Part shown: piece by piece, positions 32,530 through 41,381 of the stretch
Layout of the letters: every line of letters starts with the position of its first letter
Position numbering within the stretch: position 1 is the first letter of the stretch
The notes under the pieces: generated by a model
Database searches by the model: none
Told to the model about the DNA's origin: nothing
Seen by the model: the letters and a program-made list of their open reading frames with translations, nothing else
Assembly (NCBI GenBank): GCA_963832245.1
Contig: CAWHTG010000004.1
Span: 124,001-188,000 of the forward strand
DNA: 64,000 nt
Direction of reading: 5' to 3'
DNA from: JABDBE01 sp963832245
GTDB lineage: Bacteria > Acidobacteriota > Terriglobia > Terriglobales > Acidobacteriaceae
Made by a program: the position numbers and the translations under genes

Positions 32530-34563
32530 CTATGCCCCTACCAACTCCCGCTCCGCGCTGGGTTCGTATTCGACGATCTGCCCGGCGACGGCGCTCGCCG
32601 CCACCGTCAGCGGACTTGCCAGATACATTTGTCCCGGCCCACTGCGTCCGGGGAAATTGCGGTTCTGCGCGCTGATCACTACCTGCTCGGGCCGCGTCGT
32701 TACACCTGGCCCGGCGTTGATACAGGCTCCGCAACTTGGCTCGATTACATGCGCCCCAGCTTTTTGAAAAACTTCAAGATAACCTTTGCGGATGCAGTAG
32801 TCGCGTGTCTCCTGCGATCCGAACTGGATGTAAAACTTTACCGAGTCCGCCACGCGTCTGCCGCGCTTGAGCGCGTCGGAGAGCACGAGAGCGTACATGT
32901 CCATGTCTTCGTTTTTTCCGGCAGTGCAGGTTCCGCCGTACGCGAGTTCGACCGGGACTGGAGTATTCAGTTCGCGAATATACTTTCCATTCCCCGGATC
33001 ACCCGGCGTGGCCACCATCGGAGTAATCTCGGCGGCGTCGAGTGTGATCACGTGTGCGTACTGAGCATTGGGGTCACTGTAAAGACCTTCGATCATTGCT
33101 TCGGCCTGTTTGCGATCCATCGCGCGGCGTTCTACGAGAAAATCAACTGCCTTGCTGTCCGGCGCTACAATCCCGGTGAAGCCGCCAATCTCCGCCGCCA
33201 TATTTGTCATGGTGGCGCGCTCATCGACGCTGAGTTCCTCGATCGCCTCGCCCGCGTATTCCATAACTTTGGCCAGTGCTTTGCCACTGCGAACGTAGTC
33301 CAGGCTAAGAATTTTGAGGATGAAATCCTTTGCCGTGACATTGGGATGCTTCTTTCCGCGAATCACGATCTTCACCGACTCCGGCACCTTCACTCGAACA
33401 TCTTTCGTGATCCACGAGTTGAACACGTCGGTCGTACCGATGCCGAATGCCACGCACCCGATTGCGCCCACATGAGGGGTATGCGAGTCGGAGCCGATAT
33501 TCAACTGCCCCGGAAGCGCGTAACTCTCCAGCACAATCGAGTGGCAGATTCCCTCCGAACCCTTGCGATCTTTCAATTCCCCGTGCAGCCTGATTCCCTG
33601 CTTGGCCGCGAATTCCTGCTGTTTCATCTTGAGCTGGGTGGCCAGATCGAGCAGACCCAGCTTCTTTTTTTCTTCGGAGATTACCTCGTCGAGAAACGTA
33701 AGGTGGTCGCGGAAAAACAGAATGCTGGCAGGATCGTTCACCTTGGCGTCTTTGCCCACGTAGCGCTCGAAGAAAATGGAGGCCATGGGCGTAACGTATT
33801 CGTGGCTGAAACGAAGGTCCGCACGGGCGAAACCGGTATCGCCCGGTTTAACGCTTGGCACGCCCACTTCGCGCTTCTCGTTAATCATGTGTCGCGCAAA
33901 GATTTTCTCGGCCAATGTCATCGGTCGTTTTTCTGTCTTGATCGGAGGGAGAAAGACTTTCTTCTGCATCCGCGCTACGTTGAAGGGAAAAAGACCGCCA
34001 TACTCGATCACCTGCTTGGTGATCTCGTCCTCGCCAGCGGTGAATTCATTAAGCGGAATCTCTTCGCCGGCTCGAATCTGGTCAATCAACGAAAAGTTAG
34101 TCGACGTCAGCAAGCCGAGGTTCTGGCAATTCTGTTTATAAATGCGCTCGATGTTCTCCGCGATCACGACGCGAATGCCCGCGCACATCTCCGCGTACGG
34201 AGACTGCTCCCGGCTCGAACCCTTGCCCCTGCGCTTGCCGCTGACGGCACAAACGAAGCCACCCTTTTTGACATCGGAACGCCCAATGGGAAACACGTTG
34301 CCACACTGGAGGCCCAGGTAAGGGATTTCGCCCAGAGTCTCGTCGAAATAAAAGCAATAGTGCGCCGGAGTGATCTCGTCGGTGGAAATGTCGTCACGCA
34401 GCTTGGGATTGTTGGCCGGGTTCTTCGTATCCCACGGAAGGTCTTCACCAGCGAGCTGCCTCTTGATGAGTTCAGGATCCTCCGTGAGAAAAAGAACGCG
34501 GCCTTGGAACCAAACCTTGTCCGGCCTTTTTTCGATTTTGCGTTCCAGTAATGAGTTGATCAC
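32530..34563 (-). CDS. Aconitase / 3-isopropylmalate dehydratase family enzyme, fused with small domain first
   Basis: A 677-residue enzyme. Residues about 50-175 are the swivel (LeuD/small-subunit) domain with GKGSSREQSPYAEMCAG; about 225-670 are the catalytic large subunit with NIGSDSHTPHVGAIGCVAFG. The [4Fe-4S] ligands are GGTCTAGKN and PSCGACI. It hydrates or dehydrates a tricarboxylate or isopropylmalate-like substrate; which one cannot be read off. In AcnA the swivel is C-terminal; here it leads, as in AcnB, but without the HEAT domain. GTG start at 34563; no clear ribosome site. A long antisense open frame is a coding shadow. Confidence 0.88.
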   Translation of the reverse strand: MINSLLERKIEKRPDKVWFQGRVLFLTEDPELIKRQLAGEDLPWDTKNPANNPKLRDDISTDEITPAHYCFYFDETLGEIPYLGLQCGNVFPIGRSDVKKGGFVCAVSGKRRGKGSSREQSPYAEMCAGIRVVIAENIERIYKQNCQNLGLLTSTNFSLIDQIRAGEEIPLNEFTAGEDEITKQVIEYGGLFPFNVARMQKKVFLPPIKTEKRPMTLAEKIFARHMINEKREVGVPSVKPGDTGFARADLRFSHEYVTPMASIFFERYVGKDAKVNDPASILFFRDHLTFLDEVISEEKKKLGLLDLATQLKMKQQEFAAKQGIRLHGELKDRKGSEGICHSIVLESYALPGQLNIGSDSHTPHVGAIGCVAFGIGTTDVFNSWITKDVRVKVPESVKIVIRGKKHPNVTAKDFILKILSLDYVRSGKALAKVMEYAGEAIEELSVDERATMTNMAAEIGGFTGIVAPDSKAVDFLVERRAMDRKQAEAMIEGLYSDPNAQYAHVITLDAAEITPMVATPGDPGNGKYIRELNTPVPVELAYGGTCTAGKNEDMDMYALVLSDALKRGRRVADSVKFYIQFGSQETRDYCIRKGYLEVFQKAGAHVIEPSCGACINAGPGVTTRPEQVVISAQNRNFPGRSGPGQMYLASPLTVAASAVAGQIVEYEPSAERELVGA

Positions 34564-34784
34564 GGTCTATGGCCTAAGATGATAGTAGAGACCCACACTA
34601 CTGTTATTGTAACCTGTACGGCACACGTCCTTAGCGCATTCGAGAATTATGTCCGGAGCGGCATGGCCGAACCGGTTGCAGAAAACTCGGGTCGCGGCAA
34701 GCGTGCGATGAGATTGTTCCGGGCAGTAAAACCGTTGCAAGCGATTCATGAAACTGGCTGCTCTCACTTAGGAGATTTCCAAAA

Positions 34785-35567
34785 ATGGGTATATCCGTGG
34801 ATCCATCCCCTGCCACCCGTTCATCTTCCACCACTCTCTTAAGGATTCTAACTGTCCTATCGTTGACTCTGGCGTGCGGAGAGCTTCTACTCAGCCTTCA
34901 CTACCGGCGCGAGCTGACCTCTATAAGTTCTGAACCAGATGTGGGTCGGAAGTTTCAGGTGGTCTACTACAATTCAGGGGTTTGGACCACCACCAAGTGG
35001 CTGGGTATCCCTTCCGAGCAAGCGCCCACAGATAACTGGAACATGCAGGAACTGATTACCGAGCTTCGGCCTGACTACATTATCGAGACTGGGACGCTCA
35101 ATGGCGGAACGACGTTGTTTTACGCCGAGGTGTTGTCCAACGTGAATCCCCAGGGCAAGGTAATCACTATCGACATAGAGCCGCACATTGAGGCAGCCTC
35201 GAAACTGCCCTTATGGAACCAGCGCGTGGAGATGATAGTCGGGAGTTCGGTGGATCCCCGGGTGACCGATCACGTGGCGCAAGAAGTTCTAGGCAAGAAG
35301 GTGCTGGTCACTCTCGACTCGCTGCATACCCGGGAGCATGTTCTCAAAGAAATGGAGATTTATTCTAAACTGGTGGCGCCTGGCAGTTATCTCGTCGTGC
35401 AAGATACGAATATCAACGGAAATCCCGTGTATCCCGGGTTTGGGCCTGGCCCGCACGAGGCGGTGCAGGAGTTTCTGCAAACGCACGACACCTTCGTGGT
35501 GGATCGCAACCGCGAGAGGTTCCTGCTCACGTTCTATCCGGGAGGCTGGCTGAAGAGAGTTAAATGA
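34785..35567 (+). CDS. CmcI-like (cephalosporin hydroxylase family) methyltransferase-fold protein
   Basis: A 260-residue protein with an N-terminal hydrophobic segment (LLRILTVLSLTLACGELLLS) and a Rossmann SAM-binding core: LRPDYIIETGTLNGGTTLFY, GKVITIDIEPHI, KKVLVTLDSLHTREHVLKEM and YLVVQDTNING. This is the CmcI/rhamnosyl-O-methyltransferase family, which modifies antibiotics or sugars; despite the name the fold is that of a methyltransferase. No biosynthetic genes flank it, so the substrate is unknown. AGGAG is about 11 nt before the ATG. Confidence 0.82.
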   Translation: MGISVDPSPATRSSSTTLLRILTVLSLTLACGELLLSLHYRRELTSISSEPDVGRKFQVVYYNSGVWTTTKWLGIPSEQAPTDNWNMQELITELRPDYIIETGTLNGGTTLFYAEVLSNVNPQGKVITIDIEPHIEAASKLPLWNQRVEMIVGSSVDPRVTDHVAQEVLGKKVLVTLDSLHTREHVLKEMEIYSKLVAPGSYLVVQDTNINGNPVYPGFGPGPHEAVQEFLQTHDTFVVDRNRERFLLTFYPGGWLKRVK

Positions 35568-35644
35568 TCCCCGTAATGATCCTGAGGTCCACCAAAGCCT
35601 GGGGCGAACGGCGTCCTTGTCTGAAACGGCCGGTCGCGATAAGG

Positions 35645-36553
35645 CTAGTGATGCCCGTGGGCCCGATCGTATTTCTCCCCAGCTGGGATGGCGACCGCCA
35701 GACGATTCTCTTTCGGCGCCAAAGGGCAGGTGGCATAGGGCGTCACCGCGCAGGGCGGATTGTAGGCTCGGTTGAAGTCAATCACTACAGTCCCATTGAC
35801 CACGGGATCGGTTTCCAGAAAGCGACCCCCCGGGTAGGTATCAGTCTTGCTCGTCAGATCATTGAAAACAAAGGACAAGCCTTTCGATGGATTGCCACCT
35901 AAGTCGGTGAGTTGCACTTCCTGACCGTTGACCTTGAATATGACCGTGCCCGCCACGGGCGTTGGCGTCGTATCCCCTAAAACATTGGGCACATCGACCG
36001 TTTTCTTACCCGCCGATGGCACCCAGGTGGCGGTCACCCGATACGAGAGGTCGAGCGGGAAGAAAACCGGGCCGCGATAATTCTTCGCCGCCTCGCTGTC
36101 CATGTCCTTCAGGCGTATGCCAATACGCTGACCCCGCACGATGGCGTTCATGCGCAAACTTCCCAGTTCGACTACCGTCGGTTTGCCTGAAGTATCCGGT
36201 TGCAGCTTGGCCGCGATTACCGGCTTGCCGTCCAGGATGGCGTGGGCATCGGACGAGAATTTCACCGTAACTTCCGTCCCCTGCAACTCGAAAACGCCGG
36301 CATGCACAGGTCCCTTGGGAAAAACGATGCCATTCCCGGCGTCCGTGCCGAAGGCGTTGTCGCCGGGCTTGAGCCAGAATAAGCCGGCGAGCGACAGCCA
36401 ATTCTGCCTGAGATCGTCAACCAGTTCGGCTTTCCATTTATCGAACGACCGGAGGTAGGCCGCATCGGGTGAGGGGGCCTGATCCGCCGGAGCCGCAGCG
36501 GTCAGCAGTGGGGCTATCGCAAAGACCACTACAAAGGTCCATCCTCGCGTCAT
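35645..36553 (-). CDS. DUF1684 secreted protein
   Basis: A 302-residue protein with a signal peptide (WTFVVVFAIAPLLTAAAPA) and the DUF1684 landmarks: NWLSLAGLFWLKPGDNAFG, DLSYRVTATWVP, FVFNDLTSKTDTYPGGRFL and the C-terminal NPPCAVTPYATCPLAPKENR. The function is unknown; it is common in Acidobacteriota and Bacteroidota. ATG 36553 has GAGAGGTG upstream; an in-frame GTG at 36562 overlaps that ribosome site and is rejected. Confidence 0.88.
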   Translation of the reverse strand: MTRGWTFVVVFAIAPLLTAAAPADQAPSPDAAYLRSFDKWKAELVDDLRQNWLSLAGLFWLKPGDNAFGTDAGNGIVFPKGPVHAGVFELQGTEVTVKFSSDAHAILDGKPVIAAKLQPDTSGKPTVVELGSLRMNAIVRGQRIGIRLKDMDSEAAKNYRGPVFFPLDLSYRVTATWVPSAGKKTVDVPNVLGDTTPTPVAGTVIFKVNGQEVQLTDLGGNPSKGLSFVFNDLTSKTDTYPGGRFLETDPVVNGTVVIDFNRAYNPPCAVTPYATCPLAPKENRLAVAIPAGEKYDRAHGHH

Positions 36554-36683
36554 AATCAACACCTCTCATAATTTTAATTTGCGTCCAGTCATCCTCAACC
36601 AAAATACAGGATTTACTGTATTCACAATTCTCCCGCGTTCTAGAAGTATGACACTTACTTCGCGGTTTTTAGTGAGGTCAGGC

Positions 36684-36974
36684 ATGGAAGCTCGGGTACA
36701 AAAATCCGTGATTCGCAGAGACTGGAAAGAGGTCTACAAGGCCGCACTGTTCGAGGATGACAATACCAAGATACCCCAACGTATTGCCGAGGCCGAAAGG
36801 GCGTTAGCAGCACGCGCGCTGGAGTTATTCGGCGCCAGTGATGACCAAGTCCGCGAGCAAAGAGCCATGGAAAATGCCCGGTACTTCTTACGAGTCCTGG
36901 GAAACACCCAAGGCATGCCAGCCGCAAGGGAATACGTTAACTACAAATCCAGTCTCCATTCGGCGACTGCGTAG
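36684..36974 (+). CDS. 96-residue conserved hypothetical protein
   Basis: Starts MEARVQKSVIRRDWKEVYKA. A helical protein with AALFEDDNTKIPQRIAEAER and a second helix pair (MENARYFLRVLGNTQG). I recall similar acidobacterial proteins (WKELYKAALFE...RIAEAE) of unknown function. The ATG at 36684 follows GAGGTCAGGC; 35 further codons upstream are open but not protein-like. Confidence 0.68.
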   Translation: MEARVQKSVIRRDWKEVYKAALFEDDNTKIPQRIAEAERALAARALELFGASDDQVREQRAMENARYFLRVLGNTQGMPAAREYVNYKSSLHSATA

Positions 36975-37101
36975 GTCTACCCGTCAAAATTTGCGGCAGC
37001 TTCAGGGATAGGTGCGTTCACGGTTCCCCTACGCCTGAAGCTGCTTGCCGGAGGGAGAGCAGCTTTTCGGACCAATACCTAAATTTTTGTTGTTTGCCCC
37101 G

Positions 37102-37254
37102 CTAGACTCGACCCATCAATACCAGAATAAGCACAATAACAACCACCAGACCCAAACCGCCGCTTGGGTAGTAACCCCATCCTGAGCTGTATGGCCAAGT
37201 GGGTAATGCGCCGACCAAGAGCAAGACCAAGACGATGAGCAGAATTGTTGACAT
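37102..37254 (-). CDS. DUF3309 small membrane protein
   Basis: A 50-residue protein: MSTILLIVLVLLLVGALPTW, then a Tyr/Gly-rich PYSSGWGYYPSGGLG turn and a second helix VVVIVLILVLMGRV. This is the DUF3309 pattern: two hydrophobic helices around a W-P-Y-S..G-Y-P-S-G-G centre. GGAGGACTCT precedes the ATG at 37254. Such proteins are small membrane peptides, often near stress genes, of unknown role. Confidence 0.88.
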   Translation of the reverse strand: MSTILLIVLVLLLVGALPTWPYSSGWGYYPSGGLGLVVVIVLILVLMGRV

Positions 37255-37495
37255 AGAGTCCTCCATTATCAAGAGTCACCTGGGACGCGACGCCGGTGCG
37301 CAATTGCTTCCCCGGCTCATACAGAGAGTCGCTCGCGTCCACCGGGAGTGCTCGTCGGATACACAGTAAGCATCCGGCTCTCACCAAATTCAAGCTACAG
37401 CATAGATGCTCAAAGCTCGTATCCGTTTGGGCGGGTACCGGGCGGGGTTTCATGCTGTAGTGGTTAACCCTAGGAGAGAGTTGATTTAAGCGGAA

Positions 37496-38203
37496 CTAGA
37501 CATCGAACACCCGGTAGGCCGCAGGCGGTTGCTGTGACTGCAGGAGAGTGATGGCGACGTTATGAACAGGAATTCCGGCGGTAGTACGTCCGTTCAACCT
37601 TCCATTGTGAGCATGTCCGTGCACGACCAAATCAGCGCCATGGCGGTCGATTACTTCCGCAAGCCGTGACGTTCCCAGGAATGGGGCGATCTCAGGCGAT
37701 TCGCCTTCTATTGTGGCCGCGATCGGCGCGTAGTGCAGCACGACTACGCGCTTAGGAGTCCGCAGCTGCGACATAGCACGCTCCAGCTTCAAAGCCTCAT
37801 CGATCGAGGCTCTCACAAAGGCCTTGATCTCAGCTTCGCCAAACGCAGTCAAGACGCCGCGCCCGAAGCCTCCCATAAAGCCTTTAGTGCCTGCAAAGCC
37901 GACGCCGTCGCGCTCATAGGCACTACCATCCAGCACCTTGATTCCTTCTGCGGTCATCATGCGCATCAGTTCGGCTTGTTGTTCGCTTTCGCAATCGTGG
38001 TTTCCCAACACGACGACAATGGGAACTCGCAGACGCACCATCGTATTCAGCAATGGTTCCATTTCTGCTGGGCGGCCATAATTAGTCAGATCTCCCGCTA
38101 CGACCAGCAAATCAGCGTCATCGCGAACCTTGTCGAGCTGATTGCGCAACACTGTCGCGCTCGGCGGGGCAAAGTGCAAATCGGCAGTTGCCGCTATCCT
38201 CAT
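37496..38203 (-). CDS. Calcineurin-like metallophosphoesterase
   Basis: A 235-residue metallophosphoesterase with all metal motifs: AATADLHF (D-x-H), VVAGDLTNYG (GD), VVLGNHDCES (GNHD), VVLHYAP and VVHGHAHNG (GHxH). Soluble and cytoplasmic. It hydrolyses phosphodiesters or monoesters; the substrate is unknown. It lies 41 nt downstream of a nucleotidyltransferase-like gene, so the two are probably one operon. GGGAGG is close (3 nt) to the ATG. Confidence 0.9.
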   Translation of the reverse strand: MRIAATADLHFAPPSATVLRNQLDKVRDDADLLVVAGDLTNYGRPAEMEPLLNTMVRLRVPIVVVLGNHDCESEQQAELMRMMTAEGIKVLDGSAYERDGVGFAGTKGFMGGFGRGVLTAFGEAEIKAFVRASIDEALKLERAMSQLRTPKRVVVLHYAPIAATIEGESPEIAPFLGTSRLAEVIDRHGADLVVHGHAHNGRLNGRTTAGIPVHNVAITLLQSQQPPAAYRVFDV

Positions 38204-38244
38204 ATGCCTCCCACCCGGTTTGTCAAAAAGATAGAGTTCTCACA

Positions 38245-39126
38245 CTAACCGCACAGGCGTTGGCGGGTCATTCCGATCTTAGCCAGCCTGTGGGACCGAT
38301 ATTCTTCGAGCACGTCGTCGAGTCCCCACTCTTTGACGTCAATCGCAAACATATTGTCATCTATCAAGCTGCCACGAAATCTGCCTTGCCCATCCGGTTG
38401 TGAAACCAGCTTAAGATATCGGCCGAGAAGGTCTTGCCACAAAACTGCAGGGACATAGTGAGTTTGAGCCGGATAGACACAACGGAACAAGATCAGAACC
38501 CAGAGCACCATCTCCCAATGCTCCCCGGCAAGGTGGAGGACCCGTTCCCAGTCCAAGTTTCCTGCTGTCCCGTAAATGATGTGGGCAATGTCCGCTCCAT
38601 CAAACCTCTCGCGTCGCGTGACAAAGAGCTTGGACACGAGCAACTCCTCCGCAGCCAATACGCGGGTTTGAATGCCGAGAACCGATGCCGGTTTGGCATG
38701 GCGAATCCAGCAGTCCTCCACGCTTATGGTGGCATTGCTCATGCCAGTGATGAGGTCCACGAAAAAATTATCCCGATGTACTTTGGCAAGCCATACCGGA
38801 TCGCAAACCTCACATTCAAAACCATGGCCCTCCAAGTACGTGAGTGCGACAGACCAACTCTCGGCGGTGAGGAAGAGATCCAGGTCTTTGGTTGTGCGGC
38901 AAATACCGGTGTGCTCTAGCAATGCGAATGCGCCTGCGACCGCGTAAGGAATCCCCTGTTGCTCAAGCGTTACCAATACCTCGCGCGCCAGGGATTCTTG
39001 CTTTTCCGGAAGATCCGCGGGCACAGATGAAGTTACCGGGAGCACATCTGGCGTTTTGTCAGCTTGTCCGGCCACGTTCGGAATCTGCCTTTCTGCGCAT
39101 CGTCTCCGCTGAACCCGCACCACCAT
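38245..39126 (-). CDS. Nucleotidyltransferase-like protein
   Basis: A 293-residue protein. The region YAVAGAFALLEHTGICRTTK followed by DLDLFL gives the G-[GAS]-x(n)-D-x-D pattern of the polymerase-beta nucleotidyltransferase fold (compare MNT and AbiEii groups), and FFVDLITGMSNATISVEDCW supplies a third acidic position. The remainder is helical (VLAAEELLVSKLFVTRRERF, then AHIIYGTAGNLDWERVLHLA). The substrate is unknown. The true start may lie a few codons into the frame, since the first 25 residues are basic and low-complexity. Partner of the metallophosphoesterase. Confidence 0.68.
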   Translation of the reverse strand: MVVRVQRRRCAERQIPNVAGQADKTPDVLPVTSSVPADLPEKQESLAREVLVTLEQQGIPYAVAGAFALLEHTGICRTTKDLDLFLTAESWSVALTYLEGHGFECEVCDPVWLAKVHRDNFFVDLITGMSNATISVEDCWIRHAKPASVLGIQTRVLAAEELLVSKLFVTRRERFDGADIAHIIYGTAGNLDWERVLHLAGEHWEMVLWVLILFRCVYPAQTHYVPAVLWQDLLGRYLKLVSQPDGQGRFRGSLIDDNMFAIDVKEWGLDDVLEEYRSHRLAKIGMTRQRLCG

Positions 39127-39193
39127 GAAAAGATGGTCACCCGCGGAAATGAGCCAGCAGACGTGCCCCGCTTGAGATGCAGCAAAAACGAAT

Positions 39194-39224
39194 AACGGCC
39201 AGACCCTGCGACCGGGCCTGGCCG
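39194..39224 (-). terminator. Intrinsic terminator of the SYLF gene
   Basis: ACGGCCAG ... CTGGCCGT, an 8-bp perfect stem with a further inner GACCC/GGGCC-type pairing. On the minus strand it is followed by TTATTCGTTTTTG. It lies 24 nt after the SYLF stop. Confidence 0.7.
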
Positions 39225-39247
39225 TAATGCCGAACTACGAGCTTTTC

Positions 39248-40003
39248 CTATCGCGCGGAAGTAGTGGTGGACGGTGTCCTAAGTTCGCCCTGTTCTCGCG
39301 CTTGCCTGGAATATTTTCTTACAGCCGCCAGGAAAGGCTCGCTTGCCGGGGGGGGCGCAACTTTCCCGCTCAAAATGTCCTCAAAGGGGATCATTTTGCC
39401 GTAGAGCAGGGCGGTCTCGTCTTTGTCTTGCTTGACCACGGCGCCGCTCAAATCGATGCCGGCGAAAATTCCGCGAGCGCGGGAATAGGTCAGTACCTCG
39501 GCACGCATCGATGCGTCAGTATCAGCAGCCGCGCTTCGACCAACCGGTCCTGCCGCAGCCGAGGCGTCCGCCCCAAGTTTGAACTTACTTGAGAGCAGAT
39601 GCTGCATTCCCTGGTCGTTCGTAATCACCATCACCAGATCAACCGCCTGGCCACCGAGTTGCAGACCCCAACTTCCGCCGGTAATGGTGATCGGAGCAGG
39701 GGCAGTCCATTCTTTGGCCGTCCTGCAGGAAACCACGCCCTTGCCATGCTCGCCGCCGAACCCGACCGCAATCTTTACGACTGACGGCACCACGGCTATG
39801 CACTTGGCTTTCTCCATAACCTTGTCGGGAATCGCTTTATCCGGGGTTCCCATGATTTCATTGAGGACCTCAGCTGACTTAGTGATACGCTTGTTAATGT
39901 CGAGCTGATCCTTGTCATCAGCTGCCCAGCCCATGCTGGCCAAAACCAGAACTGCGCTGCCGAGCGTTAAGAGGAATTTAACTGCGCCGTTTCGTAATCT
40001 CAT
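39248..40003 (-). CDS. SYLF-domain (DUF500/Ysc84) lipid-binding protein, exported
   Basis: A 251-residue protein with a signal peptide (VKFLLTLGSAVLVLASMGWA) and a SYLF domain: SAEVLNEIMGTPDKAIPDKV, AKCIAVVPSVVKIAVGFGGE, GKGVVSCRT, GGSWGLQLGGQAVDLVMVI and SRARGIFAGIDLSGAVVKQD. Eukaryotic members bind phosphoinositides; bacterial ones are envelope proteins of unclear role. AAGAGG precedes the ATG at 40003. It is followed by a terminator. Confidence 0.9.
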   Translation of the reverse strand: MRLRNGAVKFLLTLGSAVLVLASMGWAADDKDQLDINKRITKSAEVLNEIMGTPDKAIPDKVMEKAKCIAVVPSVVKIAVGFGGEHGKGVVSCRTAKEWTAPAPITITGGSWGLQLGGQAVDLVMVITNDQGMQHLLSSKFKLGADASAAAGPVGRSAAADTDASMRAEVLTYSRARGIFAGIDLSGAVVKQDKDETALLYGKMIPFEDILSGKVAPPPASEPFLAAVRKYSRQAREQGELRTPSTTTSAR

Positions 40004-40139
40004 TTCAGCCTCTTCTTCTGTACCCGATGCGGGCACCCAGGATTGCTCACCAAATGACTCTATGTCGATGTCTCAATTCCGTTCTATCCGGTGTACATGG
40101 TAGATACGAACGACACATGCCTTAGTTAAGAAAGACTCG

Positions 40140-40856
40140 TTACGCCAGTGGTCCTGCCAACTGTGGCACGTTGGGAGCCTGCATGGCCACGCCGTCCGCC
40201 AGCGCCAGATCCCAAGCCTCGAATAGTGGTCTTGCCGGTTTTGGGGCAGGCAGTTCTTCTTGAATCGTCGCCGGTCGGGATTCTGGCAACTGCGCCAGTA
40301 ATTCTCGAATTCGCAGCTTGGCTTTGTGCAGTTGCGACTTCGAGTTCCCTACCGAGCAACCGAGCATCTCGGCGATTTCCTGATGCTCGTAGCCCTCGAC
40401 TTCGTGCAGCAGGAAAATTGTCCGATACCCGTGGGGGAGCTCTTTGATTGCGTTGGCCAATGCCACACGGTCGACGCAACCCGCCAGGCGGTTGTCTCTG
40501 GTTCCGTACTCGCGCCGAATCTTGGCTCCGTCGCTATTGCTGTACGGCTCATCCAGAGAGACTTGGGACAGAGACTTCTTGCGAAAATGCATTAGGACCG
40601 TATTGACCGCAATGCGGTGAAGCCAGGTCGAAAAGGCCGAGTCCCCGCGAAAGGTAGCGATCTTACGGAACACCTGCAAGAATGCGTCCTGCGTGAGATC
40701 CTCCGCTTCCGCAGCATTGTTGGTCATGCGTAAACACACCGAATAGATGCGCGCCTTGTGCGCATGGAATAGAGTTGCAAATGCATCCGAATCGCCTTGC
40801 TGAGCGCGCTTAACCACCTCGGCATCCACAGGAACCGTAGCAGAATCGCTGTTCAC
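40140..40856 (-). CDS. ECF-type RNA polymerase sigma factor
   Basis: A 238-residue sigma-70-family protein: region 2 (ARIYSVCLRMTNNAAEAEDL, TQDAFLQVFRKIATF, FSTWLHRIAVNTVLMHFRKK) and region 4 (ELPHGYRTIFLLHEVEGYEH, QEIAEMLGCSVGNSKSQLHK). Region 3 is missing, as in ECF sigmas. About 40 extra C-terminal residues (Pro/Ala-rich) follow region 4. GTG start with AAGGAG upstream. No anti-sigma gene is adjacent; the next gene encodes the SYLF protein on the same strand. Confidence 0.92.
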   Translation of the reverse strand: MNSDSATVPVDAEVVKRAQQGDSDAFATLFHAHKARIYSVCLRMTNNAAEAEDLTQDAFLQVFRKIATFRGDSAFSTWLHRIAVNTVLMHFRKKSLSQVSLDEPYSNSDGAKIRREYGTRDNRLAGCVDRVALANAIKELPHGYRTIFLLHEVEGYEHQEIAEMLGCSVGNSKSQLHKAKLRIRELLAQLPESRPATIQEELPAPKPARPLFEAWDLALADGVAMQAPNVPQLAGPLA

Positions 40857-41381
40857 CAGAGTCTCCTTTCAACTTCCAAAACCCAGTTCACCGGACGAAA
40901 GCAAACGAAGCTTCGTCGCATTCACACTTGGGAGAGTAGAGTTGAAACCGAAAATAATCTATCCAGTGCAGCCTGTAGGGGTTTCTAGATGTTGCTGTAT
41001 CGTGCGCGGGGCGATTTTTCAGAGAACTGAAGCGAAATAGAGTCCTTTTTCCCTTCACTAATTTATCTGCATTTTCTGTCGCAACTTTCTCCGATGTCGT
41101 GCTAGCCGGGTTGGTCCACGGCCTCGTCGTCACGAAGGCGATACGCTACAGAGAATCCCTATGAGCAGTACAGAGTCGGTGGGATTGTTTGTGCACACGC
41201 ATCAACCTATTCTTCGCGCATGGAATGTTCCCTCAACGTGCCCACCTATCGAGCAGGAGTTGTCGAAGAGTGATGGCTCCTGCTTCTCGCCCTCTCTGTG
41301 GACGATGGTGAAACGATCCGTGGGCGCGACGTCAGGGCGCGTCCTAAAAGTTCAACATCTATAATTTACCGGAGGCCAGGA
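40857..41381. other. Intergenic between sigma factor and DUF892 gene
   Basis: About 525 bp holding divergent promoters for both genes. One frame (41161-41364) is open but has no ribosome site and non-protein-like composition. No repeat is seen. Confidence 0.5.

Noticed and set aside
32629..34551. 640-codon open frame opposite the aconitase-family gene
   Set aside because: It is the antisense shadow of a clearly recognised protein; its composition (His/Arg/Phe-rich, no motif) is not that of a real protein.
37079..37453. 124-codon minus-strand frame near 37.3 kb
   Set aside because: It overlaps the real DUF3309 gene in another frame and lacks a ribosome site.
41161..41364. 67-codon frame upstream of the DUF892 gene
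   Set aside because: No ribosome site and a protein sequence without plausible fold or family.
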